Assembly (NCBI RefSeq): GCF_013177735.1
Contig: NZ_WOEZ01000020.1
Location: 1 to 64,000, forward strand
Length of the DNA stretch: 64,000 nt
Direction: 5' to 3'
Source of the DNA: Paraburkholderia elongata
GTDB lineage: Bacteria > Pseudomonadota > Gammaproteobacteria > Burkholderiales > Burkholderiaceae
Numbering within the stretch: position 1 is the stretch's first letter; each line of letters begins with the position of its first letter. The notes beneath the pieces are model-generated. The model was not told where the DNA came from. It made no database searches and saw only the letters and a program-made list of their open reading frames with translations. Made by a program: the position numbers and the translations under genes. Of the stretch, positions 8,467-18,684 are shown one piece after another.

Positions 8467-9683
8467 ATGACGCAAGAATCTGCTTCGCCCGGGCCGACAA
8501 CCGGGTTTCCACCGCTGACAGGAAGCAAGCTGGTGATCGCAACCATCGTTGTTGCACTGGCCACGTTCATGTCCGCGCTCGATGTATCGATCGCCAACGT
8601 CGCGATACCGACGATCTCCGGCAACCTTGGGGTATCCGTCGATGAAGGCACGTGGGTCATTACGATCTTCGCCGCAGCCAATGCAGTCTCGATGCCGCTG
8701 ACCGGCTGGTTCACGCAGCGCTTCGGGCAGGTCCGCCTTCTCGTCGGATCCATCCTGATGTTTGTACTGGCCTCGTGGCTTTGCGGGATCGCCCCCAGCC
8801 TGCCGTTCCTGCTCGGGGCGAGAGTCCTGCAGGGCGTGGTCGCTGGCCCATTGATTCCACTGTCCCAATCCGTTTTGCTGAGCTCATATCCCAAGGCCAA
8901 GGCTGGCCTGGCACTGGCCCTGTGGGCGATGACTGCAACGGTGGGGCCGATCGCCGGACCTATCCTGGGAGGATGGATCACGGACAACTACAGCTGGTCA
9001 TGGATCTTCTACGTCAATATCCCGGTGGGGATCGCTGCCTCGGCTGTGACGTGGATCATCTATCGGCGCCGGGAAACGCCGACGAAAATACTTCCTATGG
9101 ACGGGGTGGGACTGCTTCTGCTAGTGGCATGGATCGACCCGCGCACGGTGGCCACCGCGCCTTCATCGGATTTGCGGGTGTCTTTTTGATGTGGACGCAG
9201 TACGTGAGCAACGTGGACACGCTACACCTCGTGTTGCCGACCCTCCTGCAGGGTATTCCGACCGTGCTGTGGTTCGTCCCGCTCGTTTCCATCATCCTGT
9301 CCGGCCTTCCTCCCGAACGTATTCCTGCCGCAGCAGGCTTGTCGAATTTCATTCGCATTTTCTGTGGTGCCGTCGGGACTTCGATTTCCGGTACTGTGTG
9401 GAACAACCGGACGATCCTCCATCACAGCCGCCTTACCGAACAGGCAAGCGTCGCCAACCCTGTATTCAACAATGCCATTGAGTCCATGCAGCAGAGGCTG
9501 CACATCAATTTAGATTCTGCACTGGCGCTGTTTGACGTAGCCGTGACCAATCAGGCCGCCGTCATGGGGCTTGACGATTTCTTTTACATTTCGACGTTCA
9601 TTTTCATCCTCATCATTCCGCTCGTATGGGTAACACGTCCTGTCACGGGAGGGGGTTCCGGCGCCGCGTCGGCAGCACATTAA
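8467..9683 (+). pseudogene. DHA2-family MFS exporter (EmrB-like), frameshifted with internal deletion
   Basis: The first part (8467-9189) encodes TM1 to about TM7, including ALDVSIANVAIPTISGNLGV, the motif DEGTWVITIFAAANAVSMPL and WIFYVNIPVGIAAS. The second part is in another frame from about 9150 to 9683 (LVLPTLLQGIPTV, AAAGLSNFIRIFCGAVGTSI, WNNRTILHHSRLTEQ), the usual EmrB C-terminal third. Together they give about 405 residues against about 510 for the family. About 100-130 residues around TM8-TM11 are missing at the junction, so transport is unlikely. Probably once the target of the adjacent AraC regulator. Confidence 0.85.
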
Positions 9684-9868
9684 TAATGGAATCGGCTGTA
9701 CTCAGAGGTGTCCGCCATAGCTGGCACAACCGCAACATGGACCACGTCGCTCGCATACTCATTTTTCGCATCGCCGCTCGGCCGTCAGCCCCTGGTTCAC
9801 TCAACAGATCCGCTTCACATACCGCTACCGACGCTCACTGACCGCGCGTCCGAGCAAGGAGATTCACG

Positions 9869-10888
9869 ATGAAAGCATTCCGTTTCGACAAGCTCGCCGG
9901 TCTGCACGATTTGACGCTACATGACGAGCACCAACCAGTTCCGCAGCGTGGCGAGGTACTCGTCAAGATCCGCGCGGTCTCGCTTAACCGACGCGATCTT
10001 CTGATCGCCGAGGGCGGATATCCGGGACCAGTTGCCGAAGGTCGCGTGCCGTGTAGCGACGCGGCGGGAGATGTGATTGCCGTCGGCGAAGGTGTCAGCG
10101 CCTTCCGAGCCGGGGATCGGGTGATCAGCACGTATCATCCTCGCTGGTTCGGCGGTCGTCCGCCAGCCACCGTCAGCAACGACACGTATGGCAACGGGGC
10201 CGACGGGTGGCTGATGGAATACAAGGCGGTGTCTCAGGAGGCCATCGTGCCGCTGCCATCCGGGCTGTCGTACCAGGAGGGATGTACGCTGCCGTGTGCG
10301 GCGGTGACCGCATGGAACGCGCTCTCGGGGCCTTCCCCGATTAGAGCAGGCGATACGGTGCTGACGCTCGGCAGCGGAGGTGTCTCAGTATTTGCCATTC
10401 AACTGGCCAAGGTCCTCGGCGCTACGGTCATTAGCACCACGTCGAGCGAACATAAAGGCGCACGACTCAGGCAGCTGGGCGCAGATCGAATCGTCAATTA
10501 CTCGGACATTGAAGCGTGGGGACGTCACGTCAAGCAAGAATTGACGGACGGGTTGGGCGTCGACCGGGTGGTCGATGTGGTCGGCGCAGGCGCGCTATAT
10601 CATTCGCTGACGGCCGTTCGTCGCGGCGGGGGAGTCGTACTGGTAGGGCAACTTTCGACTGCCGGTCCCGCTCTCGAGGCGGCGCAGATCACAGCAAGCG
10701 GAGCCACGCTCAGACCGGTTCGTGTGGGTGATCGAGCGCTGCTGGAGGAATTGCTTCGCGCCGTCGCTAACGCCCGGGTGAAACCCGTTATCAGTCAAGA
10801 GTTTGCATTCGCGGACAGCAGAGCGGCGATGGAAGCGCTTGGCTCGAGTGAACATGTGGGAAAGATTGTCATCGCTTTGCCCGATTAG
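9869..10888 (+). CDS. Zinc-independent quinone oxidoreductase-like alcohol dehydrogenase (MDR family)
   Basis: 339-residue medium-chain dehydrogenase/reductase of the NADPH:quinone reductase type. It has the GroES-like N-domain (GEVLVKIRAVSLNRRDLLI, GDRVI at about 87-91) and a Rossmann domain (VLTLGSGGVSVFAIQLAKVL at about 168-187). The Cys/His set for catalytic zinc is missing, as in zeta-crystallin-like enzymes. AAGGAG lies 8 nt before the ATG. Likely a cytosolic NAD(P)H-dependent reductase of quinones or enones; the substrate is unknown. Confidence 0.87.
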   Translation: MKAFRFDKLAGLHDLTLHDEHQPVPQRGEVLVKIRAVSLNRRDLLIAEGGYPGPVAEGRVPCSDAAGDVIAVGEGVSAFRAGDRVISTYHPRWFGGRPPATVSNDTYGNGADGWLMEYKAVSQEAIVPLPSGLSYQEGCTLPCAAVTAWNALSGPSPIRAGDTVLTLGSGGVSVFAIQLAKVLGATVISTTSSEHKGARLRQLGADRIVNYSDIEAWGRHVKQELTDGLGVDRVVDVVGAGALYHSLTAVRRGGGVVLVGQLSTAGPALEAAQITASGATLRPVRVGDRALLEELLRAVANARVKPVISQEFAFADSRAAMEALGSSEHVGKIVIALPD

Positions 10889-11043
10889 CTCGTACGCCGT
10901 AGCCAGTCGACTGTGCGTCCACCGAGCGATGCACGGTTAGCGCGCCCGGCTTTGCGGTGCACCATAAAACGCCGGGCCTCAACCAGCAAATACGGATACC
11001 CCATCATTCCCGCTCGGGCCGTCTTTTGGCGCATACCGTCCGT

Positions 11044-11370
11044 TCAATGGTGAGGTGCATCGGCCGACGCCCGTGTTGTTCTCGCCACAGGCGATCTGTG
11101 ATGGCAGCAGGCGCCTCCTCGACGAGGCCTCTGGTAAATTGCGGGACCTCTTCTAAGCTGATGCTTCAGACAGGCCTGCGCATCGTAAATTGCCTCAGCA
11201 GAGCTCTTCCACGATGATGGGCTTCGTGTTCTTGCGTTCTCGAGAACCACCCAAAAGAGGCAGTCGCTGGCCGGCTTGACGAGTTCCATCTGCTCGTCGC
11301 ACAGACACGGAACGCCTGGGTAGTGCCGACCCTTGTAAACGAAATCGTGTGTTGTGTAGAAGAGCCTCAC
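11044..11370 (-). pseudogene. Tyrosine-type site-specific integrase, N-terminal fragment
   Basis: The first about 65 residues match the N-terminal arm and core-binding domain of tyrosine integrases common in Burkholderiaceae (RLFYTTHDFVYKGRHYPGVP, then GRTRSP-like ARTRSPSSWKSSAEAIYD). Downstream the frame turns to low-complexity sequence, and no catalytic R-H-R-Y domain is seen on the minus strand towards 10890. The GTG start has GGAGG at suitable distance. It marks a former mobile element next to the RND operon. Confidence 0.65.
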
Positions 11371-11450
11371 GTGACCTCCTTGCTGGCTAGCGCATCGAGG
11401 CAGACCTTCACCGACCGACGCATCCTCGAGGAGCGGCTTGCGCGCTGCGA

Positions 11451-12941
11451 TCAGCGCATCGTCTCGGCGACCGGCATGCCCACGTCCTCGGTCGAGGACA
11501 GCTTTTCCGCTTCCGGCAGTTTCTGCGGCCAGCCGCCGGCCAGCGCCTGATAGAGCGCGACCGCGGCCGTGACGCTGCGCGTGCGGCTATCGGCCGCGGC
11601 ATCCTGGGCGGAGAGCATTTGGCGTTCGGTGTCGAGAGTTTCGAACAGGCCTATGATCCCGGCCTGGTAGCGCACGCGGGCCAGCCGCGCCGCCTCCGCG
11701 CTGTCTCGCGCGGCGCGCTCGAGCTGCGCGTCCTCGCTGCGTGTGCGCGCGTCACGGATCAGCGCGTTCTCGGTGTCCTCCAGCGCGAGCAGCACGGTCT
11801 GCTGGTACTGCGCGAGCAGGCCGGCCGCATCGGCGCGGCTCGCGGCGATGCGCGCGCGCACGCGGCCGATGTCGAGAAAGGACCAGTCGACGCCGAGGAA
11901 GGCCGAATTCATGCCGGTACCGCCGTGAAACAGCGCGCCGGGTGTGAACGCCTGCGTGCCGATCAGCCCGCTTAAGGAAAACCTCGGGAACAGGTCGGCC
12001 GTGGCGACCCCGATCTGCGCTGTCGCCGAGTGCAATCGTTCTTCCGCCGCGGCGATGTCGGGACGGCGACGGATCAGGTCGGCCGGCGTGCCGGGATCGA
12101 TGTCCGCGGGCAGGGCCGGCAGCGGCCTGGGCGCATCGAGTTCGGCGATCAGCGCCTCGGGCGGGCGGCCGGTCAGCACGGCGAGGCGATGCTCGGCCAC
12201 CGCCACCTGTGCCTCGAGCGCGGGCGCGCGCGAGGAGGTGGTCTCGAACTGGGATCGCGCGAGCGCAAGCTCGTAGTCGGTGTCGCTGCCGGCTTTGTAT
12301 CGCGCTTCGACGAGGTTCAATGTTTCGCGCTGGTTGTTGGCGTTCTCGCGCGCCACGCGCAAGCGCTCCTGCAGGCCGCGCAGTTGCACGTAGGTGCTCG
12401 CGGTCTCGCCGGCGATCGACACCTGCAAGGCGGCGAGATCGGCGCGGCTGGCCGCGGTGTCGGCGCGCGCCGACTCCACTTCGCGACGCACGCGGCCCCA
12501 CAGATCGAGCTCCCAGCTCGCGTTGGCCTCGATCTCGTAGCTGCGGAACGAGCGCGGCGTACCGGGCACGGCCTGCAACTCGCTCAGCTTCTGATGCCCG
12601 CCCTGCGCGCTGGCGGTAATGGTCGGCACGTAGTCGAACCTGGCCTCGCGCAACAGCGCGTCGGCGCGATCGTAGTTCGCCAGCGCACTGCGCAGATCGT
12701 GGTTCGCGGCCAGCGCCTGTTCGACGAGTTGAGTCAACTGCGGATCGCCGAACGCCTGCCAGAACTGCATGTCGGCGGGGACCGGCGCAGCGATGCCGGC
12801 GGCGCTCGACGCGGACACGGCTTCCTTGCGCGCGAACCGCGCGGGCACAGGCAGGTCGGAGCGATGGTAATCGGGGCCGACCGCGCAGCCGGCCAAGGTC
12901 AGGCTGGCGGCGATCAGCAGGGACGGAGTTAACCTGCGCAT
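11451..12941 (-). CDS. RND efflux outer-membrane lipoprotein, NodT/OprN-like
   Basis: 496-residue outer-membrane channel of the OprM/OprN family. A lipoprotein signal peptide ends LAGC (Cys at residue 19), followed by the family start AVGPDYHRSDLPVP. Two outer-membrane efflux repeats follow, with SRSQFETT-like coiled-coil hairpins and the late motif RRPDIAAAEERLHSATAQIG. The ATG at 12941 (GGAGAAG upstream) was chosen over a TTG at 13097, because it begins a proper lipoprotein signal. Third gene of the pump operon, 152 bp after the RND gene. Confidence 0.93.
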   Translation of the reverse strand: MRRLTPSLLIAASLTLAGCAVGPDYHRSDLPVPARFARKEAVSASSAAGIAAPVPADMQFWQAFGDPQLTQLVEQALAANHDLRSALANYDRADALLREARFDYVPTITASAQGGHQKLSELQAVPGTPRSFRSYEIEANASWELDLWGRVRREVESARADTAASRADLAALQVSIAGETASTYVQLRGLQERLRVARENANNQRETLNLVEARYKAGSDTDYELALARSQFETTSSRAPALEAQVAVAEHRLAVLTGRPPEALIAELDAPRPLPALPADIDPGTPADLIRRRPDIAAAEERLHSATAQIGVATADLFPRFSLSGLIGTQAFTPGALFHGGTGMNSAFLGVDWSFLDIGRVRARIAASRADAAGLLAQYQQTVLLALEDTENALIRDARTRSEDAQLERAARDSAEAARLARVRYQAGIIGLFETLDTERQMLSAQDAAADSRTRSVTAAVALYQALAGGWPQKLPEAEKLSSTEDVGMPVAETMR

Positions 12942-13093
12942 GGCGTTTGCTTCTCCAGGGAAATCGTTTATCGGCCGCGCGGAACTGCGCGATCTGCTCG
13001 GCTTTTTCCGGATGCGCATCGAGACTGCGTTGCGCCCGGTGTCGTCAATGCCCATCCAGACCGACGCGGTAGCGACGCCGTGCTTGCCGGGCT

Positions 13094-16000
13094 TCAACCA
13101 TGCGCCATGCTGCCCTCACCATGCTGGACCAGCTTGCGGCCGGACAGCTTGCGCAGGCCGACGTAGAACACCGGCGTGAGGAACAGGCCGAACAGGGTCA
13201 CGCCGATCATCCCGGCGAACACGGTGACGCCGGTGGCCGAGCGCACCTCGGCGCCCGCGCCATGCGAGAGCACCAGCGGAACGGTGCCGGCGATGAAGGC
13301 CACCGAGGTCATCACGATCGGGCGAAGGCGCAGGCGGCAGGCTTCGAGCGCGGCTTCGACGATGCCCTTGCCCTGGAATTCCAGCTCTCGCGCGAATTCC
13401 ACGATCAGGATCGCGTTCTTGCACGCCAGGCCCATCAGCACCACCAGGCCGACCTGCACGAAGGTGTTGTTGTCGCCGCCGAATAGCTTGACACCGGCCA
13501 GCGCCGAGAGCATGCACATCGGCACGATCAGGATCACCGCGAGCGGCAGCACCCAACTCTCGTACAGCGCGGCGAGTACGAGGAAAGCCAGCAGGATCGC
13601 GACCGGAAACACGAGTAACGAGGCCTTGCCCTGAGTGGCTTCCTGGAAACTCAGGTCGGTCCATTCGAAGCTCATGCCGTTCGGTAACACCTTTCCGGCA
13701 ATCTCGGTGATCTTGTCCATCGCCTGTGCGGATGAGAGCAGAGCCGGGTTAGCCTCGCCGACGAAATCAGCGGCCGGATGACCGTTGTAGCGGATCACCG
13801 GATCGGGTCCGTAGCTCTGCTTGATGTTCACCATCGAGCCGATCGGCACCATCTCGCCCTGAGCGTTGCGTGTTTTCAGGTTGCCAATGTCTTCGACCTT
13901 TTTACGGTAGTCGCCCCCGGCCTGCGCATACACACGCCAGGTGCGGCCAAACAGATTGAAATCGTTGACATAGCTGGAACCGAGATAGACCTGCAAGGTC
14001 TCGAACAGGTCGCTTAGCGCCACGCCTTGTGTCTTGGCCTTGAGGCGGTCCACATTCACGTCGAGCTGCGGCACGTTGGACTGGTAGCCCGAAAACGGGA
14101 GGCCCATACCCGGCTGCTTCATGAGCGCGCCTTGCAGCGCGCCCACGCCTTGCTGCAACTCGCCGTAACCTCTTCCAGCACGATCTTCGACGAACAGCGA
14201 ATAGCCGGCGCCGTTGCCGAGCCCTAGGATCGGCGGCGGCATCATGACAAACGCCATGCCTTCCTTGATCGTGCTGAGCTTGGCCTGGATCGCATCAGCG
14301 ATCTGCTTGGCGCTAACGTGACGCTCGTCGAACTTCTTCAGAATCACGAACGCTATGGCGTAGTTGGGCGTGTTGGTGAACTGGGTTGGGTTGAGGCCAG
14401 CGAACGAAACCGTGTGGTCAACGCCTTCTGTCTCCAGGGCCATTTTGTCCATTCGCTTCACGACCGCGTCGGAGCGACTGATCGAAGCGCCATCCGGCAG
14501 TTTCACGCCAGCGATCAGGTAGAGCTTGTCCTGGGTCGGGATAAAGCCGCGCGGTACGTTGTTGAACATAAGGCCCGTGCCCACGAGTAGCACCGCGTAG
14601 ACCGCGAACGCCGCGCCACGGCGCTTGAGGATGCGCGATACCGAACCCTGGTACTTGTCCGAACTCACCTTGAAGAAGCGGTTGAACGGGCCAAACACCC
14701 AGCCGAACGCGCGCTCAATTCCGCGAGAAACCGCGTCCTTGGGCGAGTCGTGCGCGTGTAGGAGCTTGGCCGCAAGCGCCGGCGACAAGGTCAACGAGTT
14801 AATCGCCGAGATCACTGTCGAGATCGCGATGGTCACCGCGAACTGCTTGTAGAAGGTACCAGTGACGCCGGTCAGGAAGGCCATCGGCACGAACACCGCG
14901 CAAAGCACCAGCGCAATGGCCACGATTGGTCCGGAAACCTCCCTCATAGCTTGATGCGCCGCTTCCAGCGGCGTGCGCCCTTCCTCGATATTTCGTTCGA
15001 CGTTCTCGACCACGACGATCGCGTCGTCGACGACGATACCGATCGCCAGCACGAGGCCGAACAAGGTAAGTGTGTTGATCGAGAAACCGAGCACATACAG
15101 CACAGCGAAGGTGCCGACTACCGACACCGGCACCGCGATCAGCGGAATGATCGAGGCGCGCCAGGTCTGGAGGAACAGAATTACCACCAGCACGACTAAT
15201 AGAATCGCCTCGCCCAGCGTGTGCGCCACGGCTTTGATCGAATCGCGCACGAAAATGGTGCTGTCGTAGTACGAATGGTAGGTCATGCCGGGCGGGAACT
15301 GCTTGGACAACTCGTCCATCTTCGCGATCACTGCATCGCGTACGGTCAACATGTTGGCTCCCGGCGCCTGAAACACGCCGATGGCCGTGGTATACCTGCC
15401 ATCAACCGCGCCACGCAGGGTGTAGTCGCTAGAGCCAAGTTCGATGCGCGCTACGTCGGCGAGGCGGACGACCTCGCCGTTGGCGCCTGTCTTAAGCACA
15501 ACGTTGCCGAACTCCTCGGGCGATTGCAAACGGCCCTGCGCATTGATGGCGATCATAAAATCACTACCGCCTTTAATGGGTTCAGCGCCAAGCTGACCCG
15601 CCGACACCTGGATGTTCTGATCCTGTATCGCGCGGACCACGTCGCCCGCGGTCATGCCTCGGGAGGCGACCTTGCTCGGATCGATCCAGACGCGCATCGC
15701 GTAGTCCCCGCCGCCGAACATGCGTATCTGGCCGACGCCGGGCAGGCGCGCGAGTTCGTCCTTGATCTTGATGTTGGCGTAGTTGCGCAGGTAAAGCGCA
15801 TCGTAGCGGCCGTCCGGAGAGTACGGCGTGACCATGACGGCGAAGGTCGGCGACTGCTTCTGCGTGGTCACGCCGAGCGCGACCACTTCCGAAGGAAGAC
15901 GCGACAGCGCCTGGGCCACGCGGTTCTGGACGTCGACCTGGGCCTGACTGGGATCGGTACCTGGCTCAAACGTGACCGTCATCTGCAAAACACCGTCTGA

Positions 16001-16255
16001 ACCGGCCACCGATTTCATGTACATCATGTGGTCGGCACCGTTGATCTGCTCCTCCAGCGGCACCGAAACAGTTTCGGCAATCACCTTGGGATTGGCGCCG
16101 GGATAGGTTGCGGTCACAACCACGGTCGGCGGCACTACCTCGGGGTACTCGCTGATCGGCAGCAGTGGGATCGCGATCAAGCCGCCGACGAAGATTACGA
16201 TCGAAAGCACCGCCGCGAAGATTGGGCGGTCGATAAAGAATTTGGAGATATTCAT
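13094..16255 (-). CDS. RND multidrug efflux pump, MexF/OqxB/BpeF type
   Basis: 1053-residue HAE1 inner-membrane proton/drug antiporter. The start MNISKFFIDRPIFAAVLSIV is typical; length and sequence follow the MexF/OqxB branch rather than MexB (GSDGVLQMTVTFEPGTDP, TWRASIIPLIAVPVSVVGTF). TM4 has the proton-relay pair in GIVVDDAIVVVENVERNIEE, and GLACKNAILIVEFAREL lies in TM10. AAGGAAAG precedes the ATG. Related Burkholderia pumps (CeoAB-OpcM, BpeEF-OprC) export chloramphenicol, trimethoprim and quinolones; that range is inferred here. Confidence 0.95.
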   Translation of the reverse strand: MNISKFFIDRPIFAAVLSIVIFVGGLIAIPLLPISEYPEVVPPTVVVTATYPGANPKVIAETVSVPLEEQINGADHMMYMKSVAGSDGVLQMTVTFEPGTDPSQAQVDVQNRVAQALSRLPSEVVALGVTTQKQSPTFAVMVTPYSPDGRYDALYLRNYANIKIKDELARLPGVGQIRMFGGGDYAMRVWIDPSKVASRGMTAGDVVRAIQDQNIQVSAGQLGAEPIKGGSDFMIAINAQGRLQSPEEFGNVVLKTGANGEVVRLADVARIELGSSDYTLRGAVDGRYTTAIGVFQAPGANMLTVRDAVIAKMDELSKQFPPGMTYHSYYDSTIFVRDSIKAVAHTLGEAILLVVLVVILFLQTWRASIIPLIAVPVSVVGTFAVLYVLGFSINTLTLFGLVLAIGIVVDDAIVVVENVERNIEEGRTPLEAAHQAMREVSGPIVAIALVLCAVFVPMAFLTGVTGTFYKQFAVTIAISTVISAINSLTLSPALAAKLLHAHDSPKDAVSRGIERAFGWVFGPFNRFFKVSSDKYQGSVSRILKRRGAAFAVYAVLLVGTGLMFNNVPRGFIPTQDKLYLIAGVKLPDGASISRSDAVVKRMDKMALETEGVDHTVSFAGLNPTQFTNTPNYAIAFVILKKFDERHVSAKQIADAIQAKLSTIKEGMAFVMMPPPILGLGNGAGYSLFVEDRAGRGYGELQQGVGALQGALMKQPGMGLPFSGYQSNVPQLDVNVDRLKAKTQGVALSDLFETLQVYLGSSYVNDFNLFGRTWRVYAQAGGDYRKKVEDIGNLKTRNAQGEMVPIGSMVNIKQSYGPDPVIRYNGHPAADFVGEANPALLSSAQAMDKITEIAGKVLPNGMSFEWTDLSFQEATQGKASLLVFPVAILLAFLVLAALYESWVLPLAVILIVPMCMLSALAGVKLFGGDNNTFVQVGLVVLMGLACKNAILIVEFARELEFQGKGIVEAALEACRLRLRPIVMTSVAFIAGTVPLVLSHGAGAEVRSATGVTVFAGMIGVTLFGLFLTPVFYVGLRKLSGRKLVQHGEGSMAHG

Positions 16256-16267
16256 GTCGCGCTTTCC

Positions 16268-17455
16268 TTACTTCGCTGCGATCGAAGCTGGAGCTACCGC
16301 CGGCGCGCCCATGACCACCGTGCTGGCGTTCACTGGTGCGCCCGGAAAGAAAATCTTCTGCAGGCCGGCGACAATGACCCTATCATCCGGCGCGAGCCCG
16401 GACTGCACGATACGTAGACCATCGGCGAACCCGCCAAGCGTGACGTCCTTGCGCAGAGCCTCGTGCTTCGGGCCCACCACATAGACATACTTACGGTCCT
16501 GGTCGGTCATGATCGCCTTGTCGTCGATCAGCATCGCCCTGAACTCGGCGCTGCCCTCGAGCTGCACACGCGCGTACAGACCCGGGGTCAACGCGCGGTC
16601 TGGATTCGGCACCACCGCGCGCAGATTGATCGTGCCGGTGGCCGAGTCGACCTGGTTGTTGACGAAGTTGACCGTGCCGGAATACGGAAAGCCCGTTTCG
16701 TTGGCGAGGCCGATGCGCACCGGATTAGCCAAGTCTGGTCGCTGGCCTTTACGCGCGAGTGCCGCGTAGCGCAGGTAGGTCTGCTCGTCCGGTTGGAAGT
16801 ACACATAGACCGGATTCTGCGAGACGACGCTGGTCAGCACGCTCTGGTCAGCCTGGGCCAGATTGCCGTCGGTCAGCATGGCGCGACTGACGCGCCCGGC
16901 GATCGGCGAGCGCACCTCGGTAAAGCCAAGATTGAGCTTCGTCGTGGCCAGCGCCGCCTCGGCCGCGCGCACGTCGGCGTCGGCCTGAGCGAGACCGGCG
17001 TGGCGCGTGTCGACGTCCTCGCGCGAAATCGCGTTGGCCGCGATCAGCGTCTGCGCGCGCTGATCCTGCGCACGCGCCAATTGAGCCGCCGCGCGCGCAC
17101 GTTCGAGCTGCGCCGCCGCGCTGTCATAGGCGGCCTTGTACGGGCGTGGGTCGATCACGAACAGCAGATCGCCGGACTTGATCTCATCGCCTTCCTTGAA
17201 TGCGATACGGTCGATGTAGCCGCTGACCCGCGCGCGCACCTCGACCGCGTCGATGGCGGCGATGCGGCCGGTGAACTCGTCCCACTGGCGCACGGGCTTG
17301 ACCACGACCTGAGCCGCGCTAACCTCGGCCGGGGGCGGCGCCGCCGACTGCGCACTGCCCTTGCTGCACGCCGGGAGACCAGCGGTCAACGCTGCGGTGG
17401 CAAGCAAAGAAAATCCCGCGCGCAACAGCGCGCAATAACGCTCGGAGTAAGGCAC
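16268..17455 (-). CDS. RND efflux periplasmic adaptor, MexE-like lipoprotein
   Basis: About 396-residue membrane-fusion protein. The signal ends LPAC, a lipobox, then a lipoyl/hairpin region (DEFTGRIAAIDAVEVRARVS, DVRAAEAALATTKLNLGFTE) and beta-barrel domain. GTG at 17455 is proposed as start because GGAAGGAG stands at good spacing before it; an ATG at 17461 lies too close to that site, and the frame extends to 17548. First gene of the pump operon, 12 bp before the pump gene. No LysR regulator sits upstream, unlike in the mexEF and bpeEF loci. Confidence 0.92.
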   Translation of the reverse strand: MPYSERYCALLRAGFSLLATAALTAGLPACSKGSAQSAAPPPAEVSAAQVVVKPVRQWDEFTGRIAAIDAVEVRARVSGYIDRIAFKEGDEIKSGDLLFVIDPRPYKAAYDSAAAQLERARAAAQLARAQDQRAQTLIAANAISREDVDTRHAGLAQADADVRAAEAALATTKLNLGFTEVRSPIAGRVSRAMLTDGNLAQADQSVLTSVVSQNPVYVYFQPDEQTYLRYAALARKGQRPDLANPVRIGLANETGFPYSGTVNFVNNQVDSATGTINLRAVVPNPDRALTPGLYARVQLEGSAEFRAMLIDDKAIMTDQDRKYVYVVGPKHEALRKDVTLGGFADGLRIVQSGLAPDDRVIVAGLQKIFFPGAPVNASTVVMGAPAVAPASIAAK

Positions 17456-17569
17456 AAGCATCTCCTTCCACTTGAAAACGGAGAAAAGTTCAACGCGCTT
17501 TAGCCCATCAAGTGGACCGCTCTTTACACGACGCACAGCCGAACTCAAATCGAAATGGAAATTACAAAA

Positions 17570-18466
17570 TTAACTACCCACAATTTCCAACAACTCATCG
17601 GCGTGAAGCTTTGCCCAATCCAGCAGCATCAACGGTGCGCGACCTAGAATTCTTTTCGTATCGTCTGCAACGCTTCCGATGTAGGCCATTCTTCCGTTCT
17701 CAACGTCCCGGAAAAATTCGAACCCTCCCTTTGCATAGGCCGATTCGTACGTTGAAGCCGCTGGTATCACCATTTCCTTCAGAAAAAGCTCGTGATTACG
17801 AACCTCTGCTGTGAACTGATAACCAGTAGCCGCGGTTAGCGTTCCAGCCACCTGCTGCGGATCAAGTACATCTGCTGAAAACCAGTAGTCCTTTTCATGG
17901 TGTTTTTCCGGACCCTCCATAAGAATGGCTGCCGCCGCTTCCGCAACATCTTCCAAGGCTGTAAACCCAATGGGTTTGGAAGTGTATACGCGGCACCGAC
18001 CACCTTCGACCCGCCACCCCGCTAGCAAATTCTGCATAAACATATTGGGATGCAAATTCGTCCACGCAACGCCACTATCGCGAAGATACGCTTCGATCAA
18101 CTGATGCCAGGCAAAAACCGTCGCGTATGCGTCGTGCTCTCGTGTAAATACGCCCAGATGCACAATATGACTCACTCCGTTTCGCCTGGCCGCATCAATC
18201 AATGTTTTGCTCTGCACAAGCATGTCGACCGTATATCCATTTATAAGAAAAATCCCTGTGACATCTTTCAATGCCTCATCGAAAGTTCGTGGATCATCGA
18301 GATCGATATAGCGGGATGCGCCAAATTGGTCTGCGAGCGCGTCCAGATGTGCTTTTCTTCGCGTCCCCGCCGAAAATTGCGCACCGCTACTTCTTAAATT
18401 CTTAGCGACGAGCGTTCCTACTTGCCCCGTCGCGCCCAATACAAGCAGATTGTTTGAATTACTCAT
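17570..18466 (-). CDS. NmrA-like NAD(P)-binding oxidoreductase
   Basis: 298-residue atypical short-chain dehydrogenase of the NmrA/HSCARG group. It has an N-terminal Rossmann motif LLVLGATGQVGTLV and the central HIVHLGVFTRE, and lacks the YxxxK catalytic pair at the usual site. Such proteins act as quinone or NAD(P) redox sensors or reductases. The ATG at 18466 has AGGAGAGGG at good spacing. Transcribed toward the RND operon and divergent from promoter module copy E. Its codon use is somewhat AT-richer than its neighbours. Confidence 0.85.
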   Translation of the reverse strand: MSNSNNLLVLGATGQVGTLVAKNLRSSGAQFSAGTRRKAHLDALADQFGASRYIDLDDPRTFDEALKDVTGIFLINGYTVDMLVQSKTLIDAARRNGVSHIVHLGVFTREHDAYATVFAWHQLIEAYLRDSGVAWTNLHPNMFMQNLLAGWRVEGGRCRVYTSKPIGFTALEDVAEAAAAILMEGPEKHHEKDYWFSADVLDPQQVAGTLTAATGYQFTAEVRNHELFLKEMVIPAASTYESAYAKGGFEFFRDVENGRMAYIGSVADDTKRILGRAPLMLLDWAKLHADELLEIVGS

Positions 18467-18684
18467 TTGAATCCCTCTCCTACAGTTTTTTGCTCCGCGA
18501 GTGATGAGCCATTTCAGCGAAGGTGGGGTACGTACGCTCGTCATGCATCAAGCGTACTGTCCCCGTCGCTCAAAAGTAATGGGCGACAGCGACCTAATAG
18601 CGGTCAGCGGTGGGTGCCCGGCTGACGGTTCGGGCGAAGCTGGCGAAGTGAAAGTTCGCTTCATTAACTATTCGTGTGAGCAGT

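Noticed and set aside
12030..12932. 300-codon plus-strand frame inside the outer-membrane efflux gene
   Set aside because: Antisense to a gene with clear lipoprotein signal and family motifs; Gly/Arg/His-rich shadow.
15221..16000. 259-codon plus-strand frame in the RND pump gene
   Set aside because: Antisense shadow of conserved pump sequence.
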